This document shows positions 1 through 11,244 of a DNA stretch of 33,385 nucleotides, piece after piece. The stretch comes from Cudoniella acicularis. Taxonomy: Eukaryota; Ascomycota; Leotiomycetes; Helotiales; Helotiaceae. The translations under genes and the position numbers were made by a program. Below the pieces are notes generated by a model. It had not been told where the DNA came from and ran no database searches. It worked only from the letters and a program-made list of their open reading frames with translations. Position 1 is the stretch's first letter, and every line of letters starts with the position of its first letter. The stretch covers positions 1 to 33,385 of the forward strand of contig JAAMPI010000523.1 in assembly GCA_013054445.1 (NCBI GenBank), given 5' to 3'.

Positions 1-3000
1 AGCTATAAGCTAGTAGCGAATACTAGTTAGCGATAAAGTTCTAGATTATTATTAAGGGAATAAACATTTTCCCCGTCTTAACTCATTATAGAGTTCCGTC
101 TTTTATATAAAGTTCCTTGTCTAAATATAGGTCGTACTTGACTTCTTATCTAGTAGCTTCGCGAATCCGTTTAATCTATAGGCTTAAGTCGTTCGTAGCT
201 ATAATTTCTCTAATTGCCGGGGTAAGGTCCCCGTTCTCTAGGGTACGGAGGATCGCTATTTCCTCGTATTGTTTGTTATTCTTATACCTTAGTTTCCGGC
301 TAAGAGCGTCTGCCCTAGCGTTGTCTACTCCTTTAACATGTTTTATCATAAGGTCGTAGCCCGCTAATTCCTCCGACTACCTAGCTAACTGTCTATTATC
401 TAGGACTTTTATTATAGTAAAAGTTTATAGATTTATATAGTCGGTATAGATAGTGATTAGAAACCGAGCTCCTTAAAGATAAACTCGCTAATATCGTAAT
501 ACTTCTACTATCGTAAGTAGTTCTTTCTCGTAAATATTATAGTTCTATTCGACAGGTAATATCTTTCGTAAAAAGTAGGCTATAGGGTATAGCCTATTAT
601 TATCGTTATACTAGAAGTATACTATCCTAGTCTAAGTATCGGATACGTTAGTCTCGACGATACTTAGCTTATTATCTCGATAGTTATATAAGATAGGTTC
701 TTTTCTAAATCGTTACTTAATCTATTTAAATATTAGGTTCGCCCTTTCGTCTTATATAAACTCGATATCTTTTCTTATAAGTTATATAAGTAGTTCCGCT
801 AACCCTAAATATTCCTTAATAAATATTTAATAGAAATTAGTAAATCCTAAGAATATTTAGACGTCTTTAACGTTCTATAGTATTATCTATTCTATGATTA
901 CTCTAGTTTTCTTAGGGTTAACGACGATCTCTTTTAGTCTAACTATATAGCCTAGGAAGGTCGTCGTTCGTATTCCGAACTAGTACTTCGATAACTTAAG
1001 TCGTAAATCGACTTTTATAAGTGCCTATATAACTTGTTTTATATACGTTAGGTAGTCTTCTTCTCTTTCTAAGAAGACTAGTATATTATCTAGATAGTAT
1101 ATAACCGTGATTCTTAAGAATCTTTAAAGGATCTTATTATTTTATCGTTAGTAAGTAGCTAGTACGTTTATTAGTCTAAATAATATTACTATATACTCTT
1201 ATAACCTTAAAAGCAAGAGGAATACTATTATCTACTCATAACCTTCTTTAATCCTAATTAAATTAAACATACTTTATTAGTCTAACTTTATAAATATAAT
1301 AGCCCTCGCTAGCCTATCCTATAGGTATTACGCGTTAGGTATCGGGTATATATCCCTAATTATCGCGATATTTAGCCCTCGATAATCTATATAAGGTCGT
1401 CTATTAGAATCCCTTTTCTTATATACTAGTAGTATATTAGCGATAGCGAGTGATTTTAACTTCCTTATCTATCTCTTCTTTACCGCTTCTTCTATATATT
1501 TCTCGAGCGTCTTTAAGGTTTATAGATTATATTATCGATACTTTTTAGATATTAGCTATATCCTTTCTTTAAGTTTAATTATATAATCTTATAGTTTATA
1601 TTCTAATAGAGTCTTTATATCTTCTAGGTTATCGAACAGTTTTACGAATTCTTAATATTATAGCGATATAACTGTTTTATCTACCTTGATTTCTAATATC
1701 TACTTACCCTTATTAGTAGCCTTATCGCTAGAGGTTATATATACCTCTCTTAAGTCGGTTAGTTATTCGACCTTCTTATACTTATACTATATAAAGTTTA
1801 TTATACTTATCGTCTAGTCGATACTTAGATTATATTGTTTAATCTATATTATTCTAAGGATTATTAGGTGTCTCTCGAGTAGGATAATATCTAAGTTAAT
1901 CTCTTCGAAATACCCTCCTAGTATAGTTAAGGGTAGCTATCTAGCTTCCCGCTTAATCTATCCGTTAATCCCTACCTACTTGCCTCTTAAGAGCGCGAGC
2001 TAGTATAGTTCCCTTAATAGTTTTATAAGGATTAATTGATTTGTCGCGAAGTCTAGGTCGATATAGTTTCTCTATATTCCTAAATCGATTATAGCTCGTA
2101 TTAGAATTCCTTTAAGCTTAATTCTTATAATAAGTTGTCTATATCTAGCGGTTATAATAGCCTCTCGGATTCGTGTTTTAATAATAGTATTATCTATTAA
2201 CTGATTTTCTTATACCTTTCGCTAGTCCGTAGCTTCTATAAGCCGGTACGGAACGTGCGTTTATAACTCGTTTGTTCCTATTATCTAGTCCCGGGCGTAG
2301 TTAGCCCTTAAACCGGTTATTAGTATAGTCCTTTCCTAGATTCTTTCGTTATTACTTACCCTAATTATTTCTTAGACGCTCTTAGGTTCTACTTCCTCGT
2401 CGAAGATTAGTAATCGTTTTTCGTAGATTAGTATAGTAGTAATATAACGGTATTCTCTAGGCTCGTTATATTAGGCTATAAAGACAATTCTTCGTGTGTC
2501 CCTATAAGTGACTTGGTATAGCTCTCTAAAGGCGGGTTCGTCTTATGTCCCCTAATCTTCTTCGAAGTACGGCTTGTCTACTAGTTAGTTTAGCCTATTA
2601 CCGACTAATAGTCTCTATGTTCGTATGTTATTACTAACTTAGATAAGCACCTAATGTTCGCCGACTTCTAGTAGTAGGTCTAGTTTATTAAGTTCCTAAT
2701 CTAAATCCTCTTAATTCCCTGCTCACGATAGTATTCCCTACTATTCAAGCTGTTCTTCGCTAGTAGTTTAGAGGTCCCCCGTCTTGATACCTCTTTCTTC
2801 GTTATCGCTATCGATGAATTCTAGAAGGACTATGTCCCTAGAATCATCCTGTCTTAGTAGTAGGTCTACCTACGTCGATATTCCCTATCGTTCTAGTTGT
2901 TCTTCTATAGCGGTACTTAGGTCTCTTATTAAGGCGTCTATTTCGCTACCTTCTTTACTTAGTTCGGCGAGTTCTTACTATTCGGTCACCTATTCGGTTA

Positions 3001-4402
3001 TTCCGAACTCTTAGACTAGTTTCTTCTATAGCTTTCTACCCTTCTTCTTTAGGCTTCCTTTCTTATAATTCCTAGCTATATGTCCCGTAGTTCTATAGAT
3101 AAAGCACAACTAGTTCTTAAATCGCCGCTCCTTTTCCTCGGTTAAGAGGGTTACTTTATCTATTACAGCGATCTCTCTTTTATTAGGGTAGGTTTTCCCG
3201 GATCGCTTGTCCTTAGGATTATTATAGCCTAATCGACCTCGGCCTATACTAGCCTAGTCGCGTATTCGTTCGTATAGTCGGTTATCGACTCGTACGCTAG
3301 CGTTGATTAAAGCGTTGATATTAATAGGCTATTAATCGAATCGAACGAGCTTGTCTTTTATATTGTCTTTAAGTCCTTAGTTATAGTAGCTTATTAGCAT
3401 GTCTATATCCTATCTTGTTTTAGTAATATATCTTTAGAACTTAATAGTATAGTTGATTATTAACCTAGTTTAATAGAGTTTAAACAATTTCTATACTACT
3501 ATTTTCTTTTTATTAATATTATTAAATATTCTTTTAATCTCGGTCTTAAATCCCTTAAACGACCTAAAGATCCTAACTAATACTTCTATCCTTTAAGCTC
3601 TTATTATAATAAAGAGGTAATTTCTTAAGAATAGTTTAATCTACTTAATAGCTTTCTTCTAAAGGTAAGAGGCAGCCTAGATACTATAAGCGTCTATAGT
3701 CTTAAACTTGTTATTATAGAATTAAAAGTAAATTTCTATCTATAAGATAAAGGTCTTAAGGTCTTCCTTTTTCCTATTATATTTATTAAGGATAGATACT
3801 TTTAATTCTTTGTTTGTCTCGACCTTAACTACTATTATAGGTATATTAGGCATTCCTTTGTTAAGGTCTAGTATAAGATTAACTCTACTAGTACTTATAC
3901 TAGTAGTTATATTCTTAGATTAGGAAGCTATTATTATAATACTCTTATTTTAAGACTAGTACTTAAAGTATAACGGATCAGGGTCTACTTAACTAAAGAC
4001 TATGTCTTAGGTAAGTAGGAGGTCTGTTAGATTAGTAATATAGAAGTGTTAAGTAAGGTAATACTAGTTAGGTTACTAACTAGAAAGCTTAGTATATTAT
4101 AAGTAAAGATAAGTTAAAGTATAATATAAGATTATTAAAATAAGTTGAGTATAAAGCTCTTAACTAGAAAGGAAATCCCTCTACTTATATAGACTCTTTA
4201 TTCCTATAGGCTATAGGTAGTAAGAAAGGCCGAAGTTCGATCGGTCCTTCTACTAAGCCTTGGCCCTAGACTCTATCACCTGACTAGTCACGTGGCTAGT
4301 TATGTGATCTCGTGACTTAGGACCCTGGTTCTCTATACCGTTCCTATTAGTCGTAGCCGAGCCTTAGGCCTAGGCCTACACGTGATCCCTTGATTCGTAA
4401 CA
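1..4402 (-). mobile_element. RIP-degraded Ty3/gypsy LTR retrotransposon (partial)
   Basis: Read on the minus strand, the order is gag - protease - reverse transcriptase - RNase H, and the integrase end runs off the window at base 1. RNase H: the stretch near 295-385 reads ELAGYDLMIKHVKG followed by DNARADALS, the usual end of a gypsy RNase H. RT: the catalytic block at about 1079-1105 reads YLDNILVF, so the second Asp of YLDD is Asn (codon 1085-1087). Protease: an I-D-x-G motif at 2078-2089. Gag: a CCHC zinc knuckle at 3065-3106 in which Cys 2 and Cys 4 are Tyr (TGT to TAT). Stops are frequent in every frame, and CA/TG dinucleotides are visibly scarce while TA and CG remain, the CpA-type RIP pattern. 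No functional product is possible. The order of domains excludes copia, in which integrase precedes RT. Confidence 0.88.
4025..4402 (-). repeat. Putative 5' LTR of the gypsy element
   Basis: About 378 bp bounded by short inverted ends, TGTTA at 4025-4029 and TAACA at 4398-4402. It lies where the 5' LTR should be for a minus-strand element, beyond gag. It holds CACGTG-like boxes and a CCCTGGTTCTCT block (about 4322-4333) that recurs near 32.45 kb. Boundaries are inferred from the TGTTA/TAACA ends because the partner LTR is outside the window. No clear tRNA primer-binding site could be identified next to 4025. Confidence 0.6.
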
Positions 4403-4869
4403 CCCCGGGGCTAGAGATTAGTTTTATATTAAATCTTTTTCTTATTATATATAACTTTTTTATTATAATTCTTTTATATTAAAACTCTTTAAATAATATT
4501 TAGGCTAATATTCTAATTATATTTAACTCGGCTAGATATTCTATTATTATAATAAAAAGATAAAGAATAAAAAGAAATAAATTTTTAAAAAAAGAGCTTA
4601 TAGACTTAATAATAAGTTTCTTCTTAAGACTATTAGTTTTAAAATAAGTAGTATAAGTACTAGTAGTAGAAGAGAAGAATAAATAGTCTAAATTATCTTC
4701 TTATTACTTTTCTTATAAAATATTTTTTATTTCTTTTATAAGATATAGCTTAAGAAGGATTATATTTATACTAGGGGTTTAGTATATAAAGTTTAGTAGA
4801 ATAGTATTACTTATATAATAACGAGGCTATTTTAGCTAAGGGACGGCTTCTATTAAAGGTAGGGACGAG
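4403..4869. other. AT-rich RIP-type debris, no gene
   Basis: Extremely AT-rich sequence with stops in all frames and almost no CA/TG. I see no recognisable protein. It is probably a remnant of a further transposon next to the gypsy LTR. Confidence 0.6.
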
Positions 4870-4974
4870 TGTTAGAGGGACGTACGTACTTATTAGATAA
4901 ATAGTTTTTCTATTCCGAATTCCCTTAAGGAATTCGGAAGCCCTCCTAGAATACAATCAACAAGAGATACAACA
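4870..4974. repeat. Possible short solo LTR or LTR fragment
   Basis: A 105-bp stretch that begins TGTTAG and ends ACAACA, the kind of ends seen on copia-type LTRs. It contains a perfect 11-bp inverted repeat with a 5-base loop (4913-4923 and 4929-4939). No target-site duplication is visible (ACGAG against ATAAC), so the call is weak. Confidence 0.3.
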
Positions 4975-5807
4975 ATAACTTTATAGAATGTTATAAGTGA
5001 GTTTCCTTTCTTATACCGCTATTTAGGGGGACGCGGTATACTCCCTTAGTCGTGTCCCTTTACACTATTTAATAGAGGAAGCGTACACGTAAGCGGGAAA
5101 TCGAGTAAGGATCATGGCTAGTTACGAGTTAGCGACCCTGATAGTTCGCGAAAACCCACGAAACGCATAAAATTTTTATTAGATAACCACGCAATCGAAG
5201 ATATCAATTCTTTGCGAGATGGTAGTCCATGTCCGGGTGTATTATTTATAATCCTTTCTAAGTTTGTATAGAGATTGACATAATTTGTTTATTCCGCGCG
5301 ACTTTGCGGGTTAACCGCTGAAATGGATGAAATTGCGGCACGAGCTTTAGTTGCGAACATAAAGCTATGTCTTTCTAGTACTTCGCGCTTGCTACTGGAG
5401 CCTTGTCACCCGATAAGTTTGAAAATAAAAGAATACTACTTAAATAACAGAGGTGAGTGGTGTATATGGGAGGAGAAGTATGTTCGGGCGTTATCTACTC
5501 CCTTCAGGGCCTATATTCACTGTATTTTAGCGAGGAGTGTGCTGTAATTAACCGCGCCGCGCCGCAATCTGCTCGATTGTTGCGATATTTGTTTCGCTGA
5601 CGCAACTTTCGCGAATTTAGCCATGACACTTGAAAAATATTTTATCCAGATTTGGTGAAGATTACTGTTCTCTTAATAATATATTGTAGCGGCAAAAAAC
5701 TTGAAGTGTTTTTATGTGACTTGGTACGAGCAACCCAAACGTTTGTTGGAACGGGCTCTTATTCACCCCCTAAATAAAACTTGACTACCTACAGCCTACT
5801 TAGCTCT
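4975..5807. other. Transition from RIP-mutated to normal sequence; no supported gene
   Basis: From about 5.1 kb, CpA and TpG dinucleotides return, marking the edge of the RIP-affected block. A 74-codon open frame at 5323-5547 (+) has no recognisable domain and no context, so I do not call it a gene. The 3' end of the first P450 begins at 5808. Confidence 0.5.
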
Positions 5808-7639
5808 CTACCCTCTTCTCTTTCTAATTCTAAACGGCGTCTTCTCCTCTGGCGGCATAATTCCGTACCCAAAAAACTGTATATCCGGCCCAGGTTTCCA
5901 ACCCTCAGCTACCATCAACTCGATATCAAACACACGGGAAAATAACGCAAAGGTTAAAAGCATTTGGTGCTTGGCAAACTGTCTTCCGGGACATATACGC
6001 TCTCCGAAGCCAAATGGGAACCACTTGTGGCGGAGTCCTTCTGTTGAGAATTTGGCTGCGGTAGCCTGTGTTTGCTCCCCCGATTTTGAGTGGTCTTCTG
6101 CTTTGCTCCTCCGCTCTGCACCCTTGTATCGAACAAAACGTCTTCCCCAAAACTTTGAAATGGGATGCTCACCACCAGTAGAGGTCTCATGCTCAACGCC
6201 CTCTGGATTCCAGAGCTGCTCATTCATATGCTCGGAATAATTACAGACGGGGACCTTCTGGCCCAGAGGGATTTTCCAAGAACCGACCTTCGCCTCTCGG
6301 CGCGTTTGCCGAACCATTAGGACAGAGACATACTTTCTCAACGTTTCTGCATAGATTGATTGGAGTAGAGGCATACTGAGAAGCTTGTCGGTGGTGAAGC
6401 GAGGAGGTCCGTTAGCCTCGGGTGAATTGGTGGTGTTAGTAGCCCGAAGTATCTCATTTGTAGCATCAGGAAGTAGATCATGCTTAGATTGGAGGGTCTC
6501 CAGGAAGAACCAGAAGGTTGCGCGAACGATGTTGGAAGTCAACCTATATTTTTAAAGAGTTAGTAAAACAACAACTACAATTATGCATGGTTCAACCTAT
6601 AGGTAGAAACGCGTTAACTCACCCAAAAAGAACCGCAAAGTCGGAAGCAGCACACGAATTCTCATCTTGTGCCCATTCTTCGAACTGTTCGAAAACCAAA
6701 TTTCTCAAACTCATACACTTCAACCCAGAAACTTCATTCCATTCCGGCAACTCATTTGGTGGTATCCTTCCTTTGAGCGCAAAATCTCTCCAATTCTTGA
6801 AAGCTTGGCGGCATCTTGTTCTTGCATTTGCAGCTTTAGGGTTTAAGAAATTGGGAAGTCCCTTTGCGAGGAATGGCACATTTTCGTCGAAGGTCCAGAT
6901 ATCTTTGGCAAGAGAAGGATTTTGCTGAAGTAGATGCGGGCCAAAAAATGCATCTGTGGTTGTTCGAAAGATTACATCCCTGGTGAAAGTGTAGAGGTCG
7001 GGAAACGTGACCCACGCATCCGCAGTAATTTCGCAATGCTCTACCCAATAGTATAGATTTTCCTCGAAATGGTGCACGAAAGCAGCATGAGAAGAAGGCC
7101 TGCTGAAGTCCTGGGTTGCCTTGTGCTCGAGATAGTTGAAGCGCTTGTGAGGTGGGACATTGGTGTTGGGTAGTGGTTTACTACCAACGCCTGAATCATC
7201 GTTGTTGGCGACTTTGACGACTTCACCTAATAATCCCAAGATTCTGCGGAGGACCATAGATTTCATAGGCCCGAAATCGAAAGTTTTGGGGTCTGAGAGG
7301 ATATTAATGATGTGTGAGGAGCCTCTGGCGACCCAGAGGTCGTCGAAGGGGAACCTGAATCGGAGAAATTTCTCTGGATTGGTAGAATTCCTGATTAAGA
7401 TTAACTTTTGGTATTCCATGAATTTTGTGCGTCACTTACGAAATTATAGAGGCCAGTTTGGTCAGATCTTTGAGAAACAATTTCGAATGTCCTAATATGG
7501 GAAGTGCATCAGGGGCAAGTGGTGGCTTTCTTCGGTCTGAACGTCGATTCTTGAAAATAATAATCAAGGCCCCAAAAATGAGGGCTATTGCCAACAGAGC
7601 CTTGTAATGGTATTGAATAAATGAGTCGAACATTGTCAT
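5808..7639 (-). CDS. Cytochrome P450, membrane-anchored, CYP7/CYP8-like clan
   Basis: Haem-thiolate monooxygenase of the ER membrane; substrate unknown. Three exons fit in phase: 7440-7639, 6623-7390 and 5808-6543, with introns 7391-7439 (49 nt, GTAAGT..CAG) and 6544-6622 (79 nt, GTGAGT..TAG), giving 567 aa. Visible: an N-terminal membrane anchor (residues about 14-30) followed by a PPLAPDALPILGH proline hinge, ExxR as ETLR (about 389-392), and the haem motif FGFGERICPG with Cys at about 507. The I-helix (LFGLTSNIVRATFWFF, about 321-336) lacks the A/G-G-x-D/E-T-T signature and resembles the N-x-x-x-A-F-W form of CYP7/CYP8 enzymes. An insertion rich in charged residues lies between the FW-R-F motif and the haem loop, making the protein somewhat long. 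All motifs are intact. Neighbours (exporter, second P450) suggest a role in secondary or sterol/terpenoid metabolism. Confidence 0.9.
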
Positions 7640-7974
7640 GAAGAGTACAGTAAATACACAAAGATCAAGCCCAGCCTTCGAACAACACGAAAAGGTTTGG
7701 TAAGCAAATATATCAATTCAACTGGAGGATTTCCATGATATGAGAGTCAACGATGGTTAAATCAGCCACAAGATACAGCCAGCTACCCAGAAAATTATGT
7801 TTAGTCATAGCTCTAAAAAGTTTGCCCTGCCTCTGGATTGCCAGAAATAATATGTAGTGTTGTAGAGCCTTTAGCCAAGTATAAAAGGGGTAACATAATC
7901 TGCACATTTACATGTATATCACTTACGTTAACAGATACACAAGATCGATAAGACCCCCTTAAACATTGTTTTAA

Positions 7975-8085
7975 GCGGATCTTGAAGGCGCAGCACGTTA
8001 TGATCTGTACCAGTATATTAAAATGCAGTAATCATGTTGGCTTACCAAAATTATAACCTGGTCACTAACTGAGGGTAAGCAACAA
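7975..8085. repeat. Diverged direct repeat, copy 1
   Basis: Shares an ordered series of blocks with 8155-8275: GGCGCAG, then GTATATTAAAATG, then ATGTTGGCT, then GGTCA, then GCAACA. The copies are spaced about 185 bp apart. They look like an old tandem duplication in the P450 upstream region. Confidence 0.55.
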
Positions 8086-8154
8086 ATTATATGGGAGAGT
8101 AACATCTGCTAAGTTCTCCAACACCACGGGACCTTTCTACTCAAGGCATAGTTT

Positions 8155-8275
8155 AACCGGACCCGAGTACCGTACGGCGCAGTGCATAGCGTTCTCCACC
8201 TGTATATTAAAATGTGATACTAATGTTGGCTAATAAGTTGGTTGGTCAATGACCGAGTAATTAGAGCTAGCAACA
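8155..8275. repeat. Diverged direct repeat, copy 2
   Basis: Second copy of the block at 7975-8085. The best-conserved part is TGTATATTAAAATG at about 8201-8214, followed by AATGTTGGCTAA. It carries the CCGTACGG palindrome that copy 1 lacks. Confidence 0.55.
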
Positions 8276-8971
8276 TTCTTCAGCAACTTAAGGACACATC
8301 ACATCCCATTCTAAATTTGGTTTATCTCTACGATCAAGTTTTAATTTATATGATTTATCGAGTTATACGCTATATATTGGTATAGCTACAATAGCTAACG
8401 AGTGTTATTCAGCCCAGTCAAATAACACTAAATGTCATGATCGGATGCATCGCAATTAAATTATAGGGGAGCACAAGGCAGGAGACATTATCTGTAATTC
8501 TGCTGTTGAATAAATGCAGCAAAAAGATGCATTATCGAGTTTAGTGCTTCACACCTTGCTGAAGAAGCCATGTGAATGCTCTACGACGCCACTGCACCTT
8601 CCTCTTGCAGGCATCACCTTAATTAACCGATTGGAAGGCGCCTTGCATCGATGATATTACGTTGCCTCGTGAGTTATTGGTGGATCTAAGATGCACCCGA
8701 CAACCCCTAGACGCTCCTCCCGGCACTTCGTAGCCGCTCTCGTGTCTCATCATTGTCGCGTCTGCATATTGGAATGCAAACCCCATGGTTCACTCTGCAA
8801 GCAGGAGAGAGTGGCTGGATATCTGCACTACAAGGCAATCCTTGTTTTCCCAAGAACGAACAAGTTTCAATTATTAAAAGTCCCGAAGAAGGAACGCTCT
8901 TGGAGACCCTAGTAAAGGCATGTTATACACCAATGCAGAATTATTCCTCTCCTGAGGCATTGTATCTCCAT

Positions 8972-10632
8972 CTACCCACTTTCAGGGGTGGTCACATTCT
9001 TCTCCTGATCCTTTTCCTTTTTGTCATCTTCCAATCCATAGGTAGTAGTTAGTTCCGTGCGAAGGGCAATGTGCTTTTTGACAAAAACAACAACTAGTCC
9101 CGTGACTCCGAACGCAGCAGCCCAACCCAAACAGCTTTGAGTGCTTCCCGATATACGGAAATCGCCTCCTGTTGTACGTCGGGGGTAAGTGACTGGACAT
9201 AAGTGCCACCGACAAATTGATAGGCACGCCCGCCGCTCAATTCTTGACGGACTGAAAGGTCGCTGATCAGCGATGAGTGGCGTTTGAATTGAGTATTGAA
9301 AATAATACCCGGAATCGTAATTCCCCAAACAAAACCAAAACTACGCAAAAAAGCGTACATTCCCGTTGCTGAAGCCACATCAGAGTCCGGTAATGAAGCC
9401 ATAATTGCAGGAAGAACAGTGGGCAGTAGCAATGCACGCCCAACCGCATCAACCATTTGGAAGATGACCCATACAGCTTTGGGAGTAGTTGGGGAGAGCA
9501 TGATGTTGAGTCCGGGCCCAATGATGCTAAGACAGAATCCGAGTAGGTGCATTGGCCGGTAGTGTCCAAGTTTAGTGAGAATTGCACCAGCGCCAGCTGC
9601 CGTCATGATAAGGAATGTCTCGTAGGGAATGAAGTTGATGCCGGCTCGTAGGGGAGAGGCGCCTTGGAGTGCTTGGAAGTAGAAGGGCCAGAAGAAGCAC
9701 ATCCATTGGAGAAGTGTCGAGGATATGAAATCTATGTAGAAGCCAGCTGCGGACGTTCGATTTCCAAAAATACGTGGCGGGACCAAGACTTCTCTGCAAA
9801 AGTGTGGCGGTTTCCACTCGTAAAAATGAAAACCTGCCCATCCTATCGCTCCAAGCAGAATCGGAAAGATAACCCGCCGGGAAGACCAAGGGAAGACGCT
9901 GCTACCAAAGACAAGTCCAATCAGAAGGGAGCATAAAGATGCAATAAAGATCAGGCTTCCCACCCAGTCGACCCGCAAAAATGCACCTTTCCAAGTAGAT
10001 TCTTTTTCGTGATGAAGTCGAAGGAATGCGACCGTAACAGCGATTGTGATCCCCGCGCTAGGGAGATTCAAATAGAAAATCCACCTCCAGTTCGCATCGG
10101 CAAGAGTTCCACCAACCACAGGCCCTATAATGGCCCCGATAGCACTTGAAGATATAACAATTCCCAAGTATTTTCCTCTTTCTCTCAATGGAACCAGGTC
10201 GCAGACAATAATCTCAACAAGCATGAAGATGGCTCCCGCCCCTAGGCCCTGAACAGTCCGACCAGCTATCAGCATGGCCGAGTCTTTTGCGCCCCCAGCT
10301 ATTCCACTTCCAAGAGCAAAGACAGAAATCGAAATAATCATCGGATTGCGACGCCCGAAAATATTGGCGAGTTGAGCGCAAAGGGGTTGGACCACAGTCT
10401 GGGCGACGAGGAAAGAATTGGCAATCCACACATAATTATCGGCCGCTGATATCTCGTTGGTGATGTGCGGAAGAGCTGTGGCGATGATTGATCCATCGAG
10501 AGAGGAGACGAAGCAAATGAAGGTTAGCGAAAGGAGAATAAGATAGAATTTCCAACTTTTGGAAGTGCTTGGCGCTCTTATTTCCTGCTCCACTTTAGGC
10601 TGGAAGGTTAACACATTTGCTGATTCTTCCAT
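8972..10632 (-). CDS. MFS drug/toxin exporter (14-TM, DHA2 type), apparently frameshifted near the C-terminus
   Basis: Proton-coupled efflux pump of the plasma membrane. The start at 10632 (MEESANV) is preferred because the 47 upstream codons look non-coding and the family begins with a short hydrophilic tail. Seen: the LDGSIIATALP motif (about 45-55), motif A around AQLANIFGRR (about 86-95), R/G-rich GRTVQGLGAG (about 124-133), motif C GAIIGPVVGG (about 166-175), and about 14 hydrophobic segments. The main frame runs to a stop at 9094, but the family's C-terminal end (last membrane helix, then KKHIALRTELTTTYGLE) is in another frame that runs to 8972. The two frames meet at 9122-9129, where one base is missing or two are extra; no acceptable intron fits (the only GT-AG pair is about 35 nt and would remove the helix). 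Either a real lesion or a sequence error. Lies between two P450 genes on the same strand. Confidence 0.85.
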
Positions 10633-10791
10633 TCTCGTTTTTGGATTTCCGTTGAGGTTTGGTAGTATCAAACGCCCTCGATGGTTGAAAGAATGAACGT
10701 CGTGTCTGGGGCAAAGGTTGAAAAGGCACATAAACCTTTCCAACAAAAGTTTACCACGGGAAAAGTAAGCCACCTCCCCTGTTTACCAAGT

Positions 10792-10810
10792 CGGCCGGGC
10801 CGAGTCGGCC
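10792..10810. promoter_or_regulatory. Candidate Zn(II)2Cys6 binding site upstream of the MFS gene
   Basis: CGG-N5-CCG at 10792-10802 overlaps a perfect 13-bp palindrome, GGCCGAGTCGGCC, at 10798-10810, about 165 bp upstream of the exporter start. CGG/CCG inverted repeats are the usual targets of fungal binuclear zinc cluster activators, which often control metabolite clusters. No such regulator gene is in the window, so the link is inference. Confidence 0.45.
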
Positions 10811-11244
10811 CCTCAATTCTGCACTGTTTTGGGAATTCCCCTTTGGTGTTCTCGACATTGCGGCACTCGCAGGCGCAGGGGTTGAGCAAACGGTTAGCAC
10901 GAACGGTTGCGGGCATGAAATGGCTCAGACGAAAGGCGTCAGCTCGCTTGCAGCCTCTGCATGAGAGCGGCATATTCGCAAGGTGCTTGAGCCCAAATTA
11001 ATTGCAAAGAGCACTAGTCTCCTGCTTTTATAACTGGCTGCCACACGTTCACCGAAGTTATTGTTTAGGCTGAGAGCAAACCACAATTTAATTCAGGTGC
11101 ATCAGGGGAATATCCCAGATACGAGCCCCCAAGTCTAAGCCTGCTGCCTATCTCTACGCCAACACTACCAGCGCAACCTGCAGCGCAACTCACCAACAAT
11201 GAGCTGTATCAGCCATTATGCTGGATCCACAGACACAGTCACTT

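Larger units (their letters stand above)
7640..8971. other. Intergenic region between P450 and exporter
   Basis: Upstream region of the first P450 and downstream region of the exporter. It contains a diverged direct duplication (listed separately) and an 8-bp palindrome CCGTACGG at 8170-8177. Open frames at 8691-8912 and 8753-9052 (+) have no recognisable domain, and the second overlaps the exporter's 3' end, so they are not called. Confidence 0.5.

Noticed and set aside
117..359. 80-aa plus-strand open frame
   Set aside because: It is the antisense of the gypsy RNase H region, which reads clearly on the minus strand.
2784..3014. 76-aa plus-strand open frame, Ser-rich
   Set aside because: Antisense to the gypsy gag/protease region; composition results from RIP-biased sequence.
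5971..6240. 89-aa plus-strand frame
   Set aside because: Antisense shadow of the P450 haem-loop exon.
7713..7907. 64-aa minus frame upstream of the first P450, near a plus-strand TATAAAAGGGG
   Set aside because: No domain, low-complexity hydrophobic text; the TATA-like element points the wrong way for this frame and for the P450.
8753..9052. 99-aa plus frame (MSRLHIGMQTPWFTLQAG) downstream of the exporter
   Set aside because: Partly protein-like, but its hydrophobic end is antisense to the exporter's tail and there is no domain.
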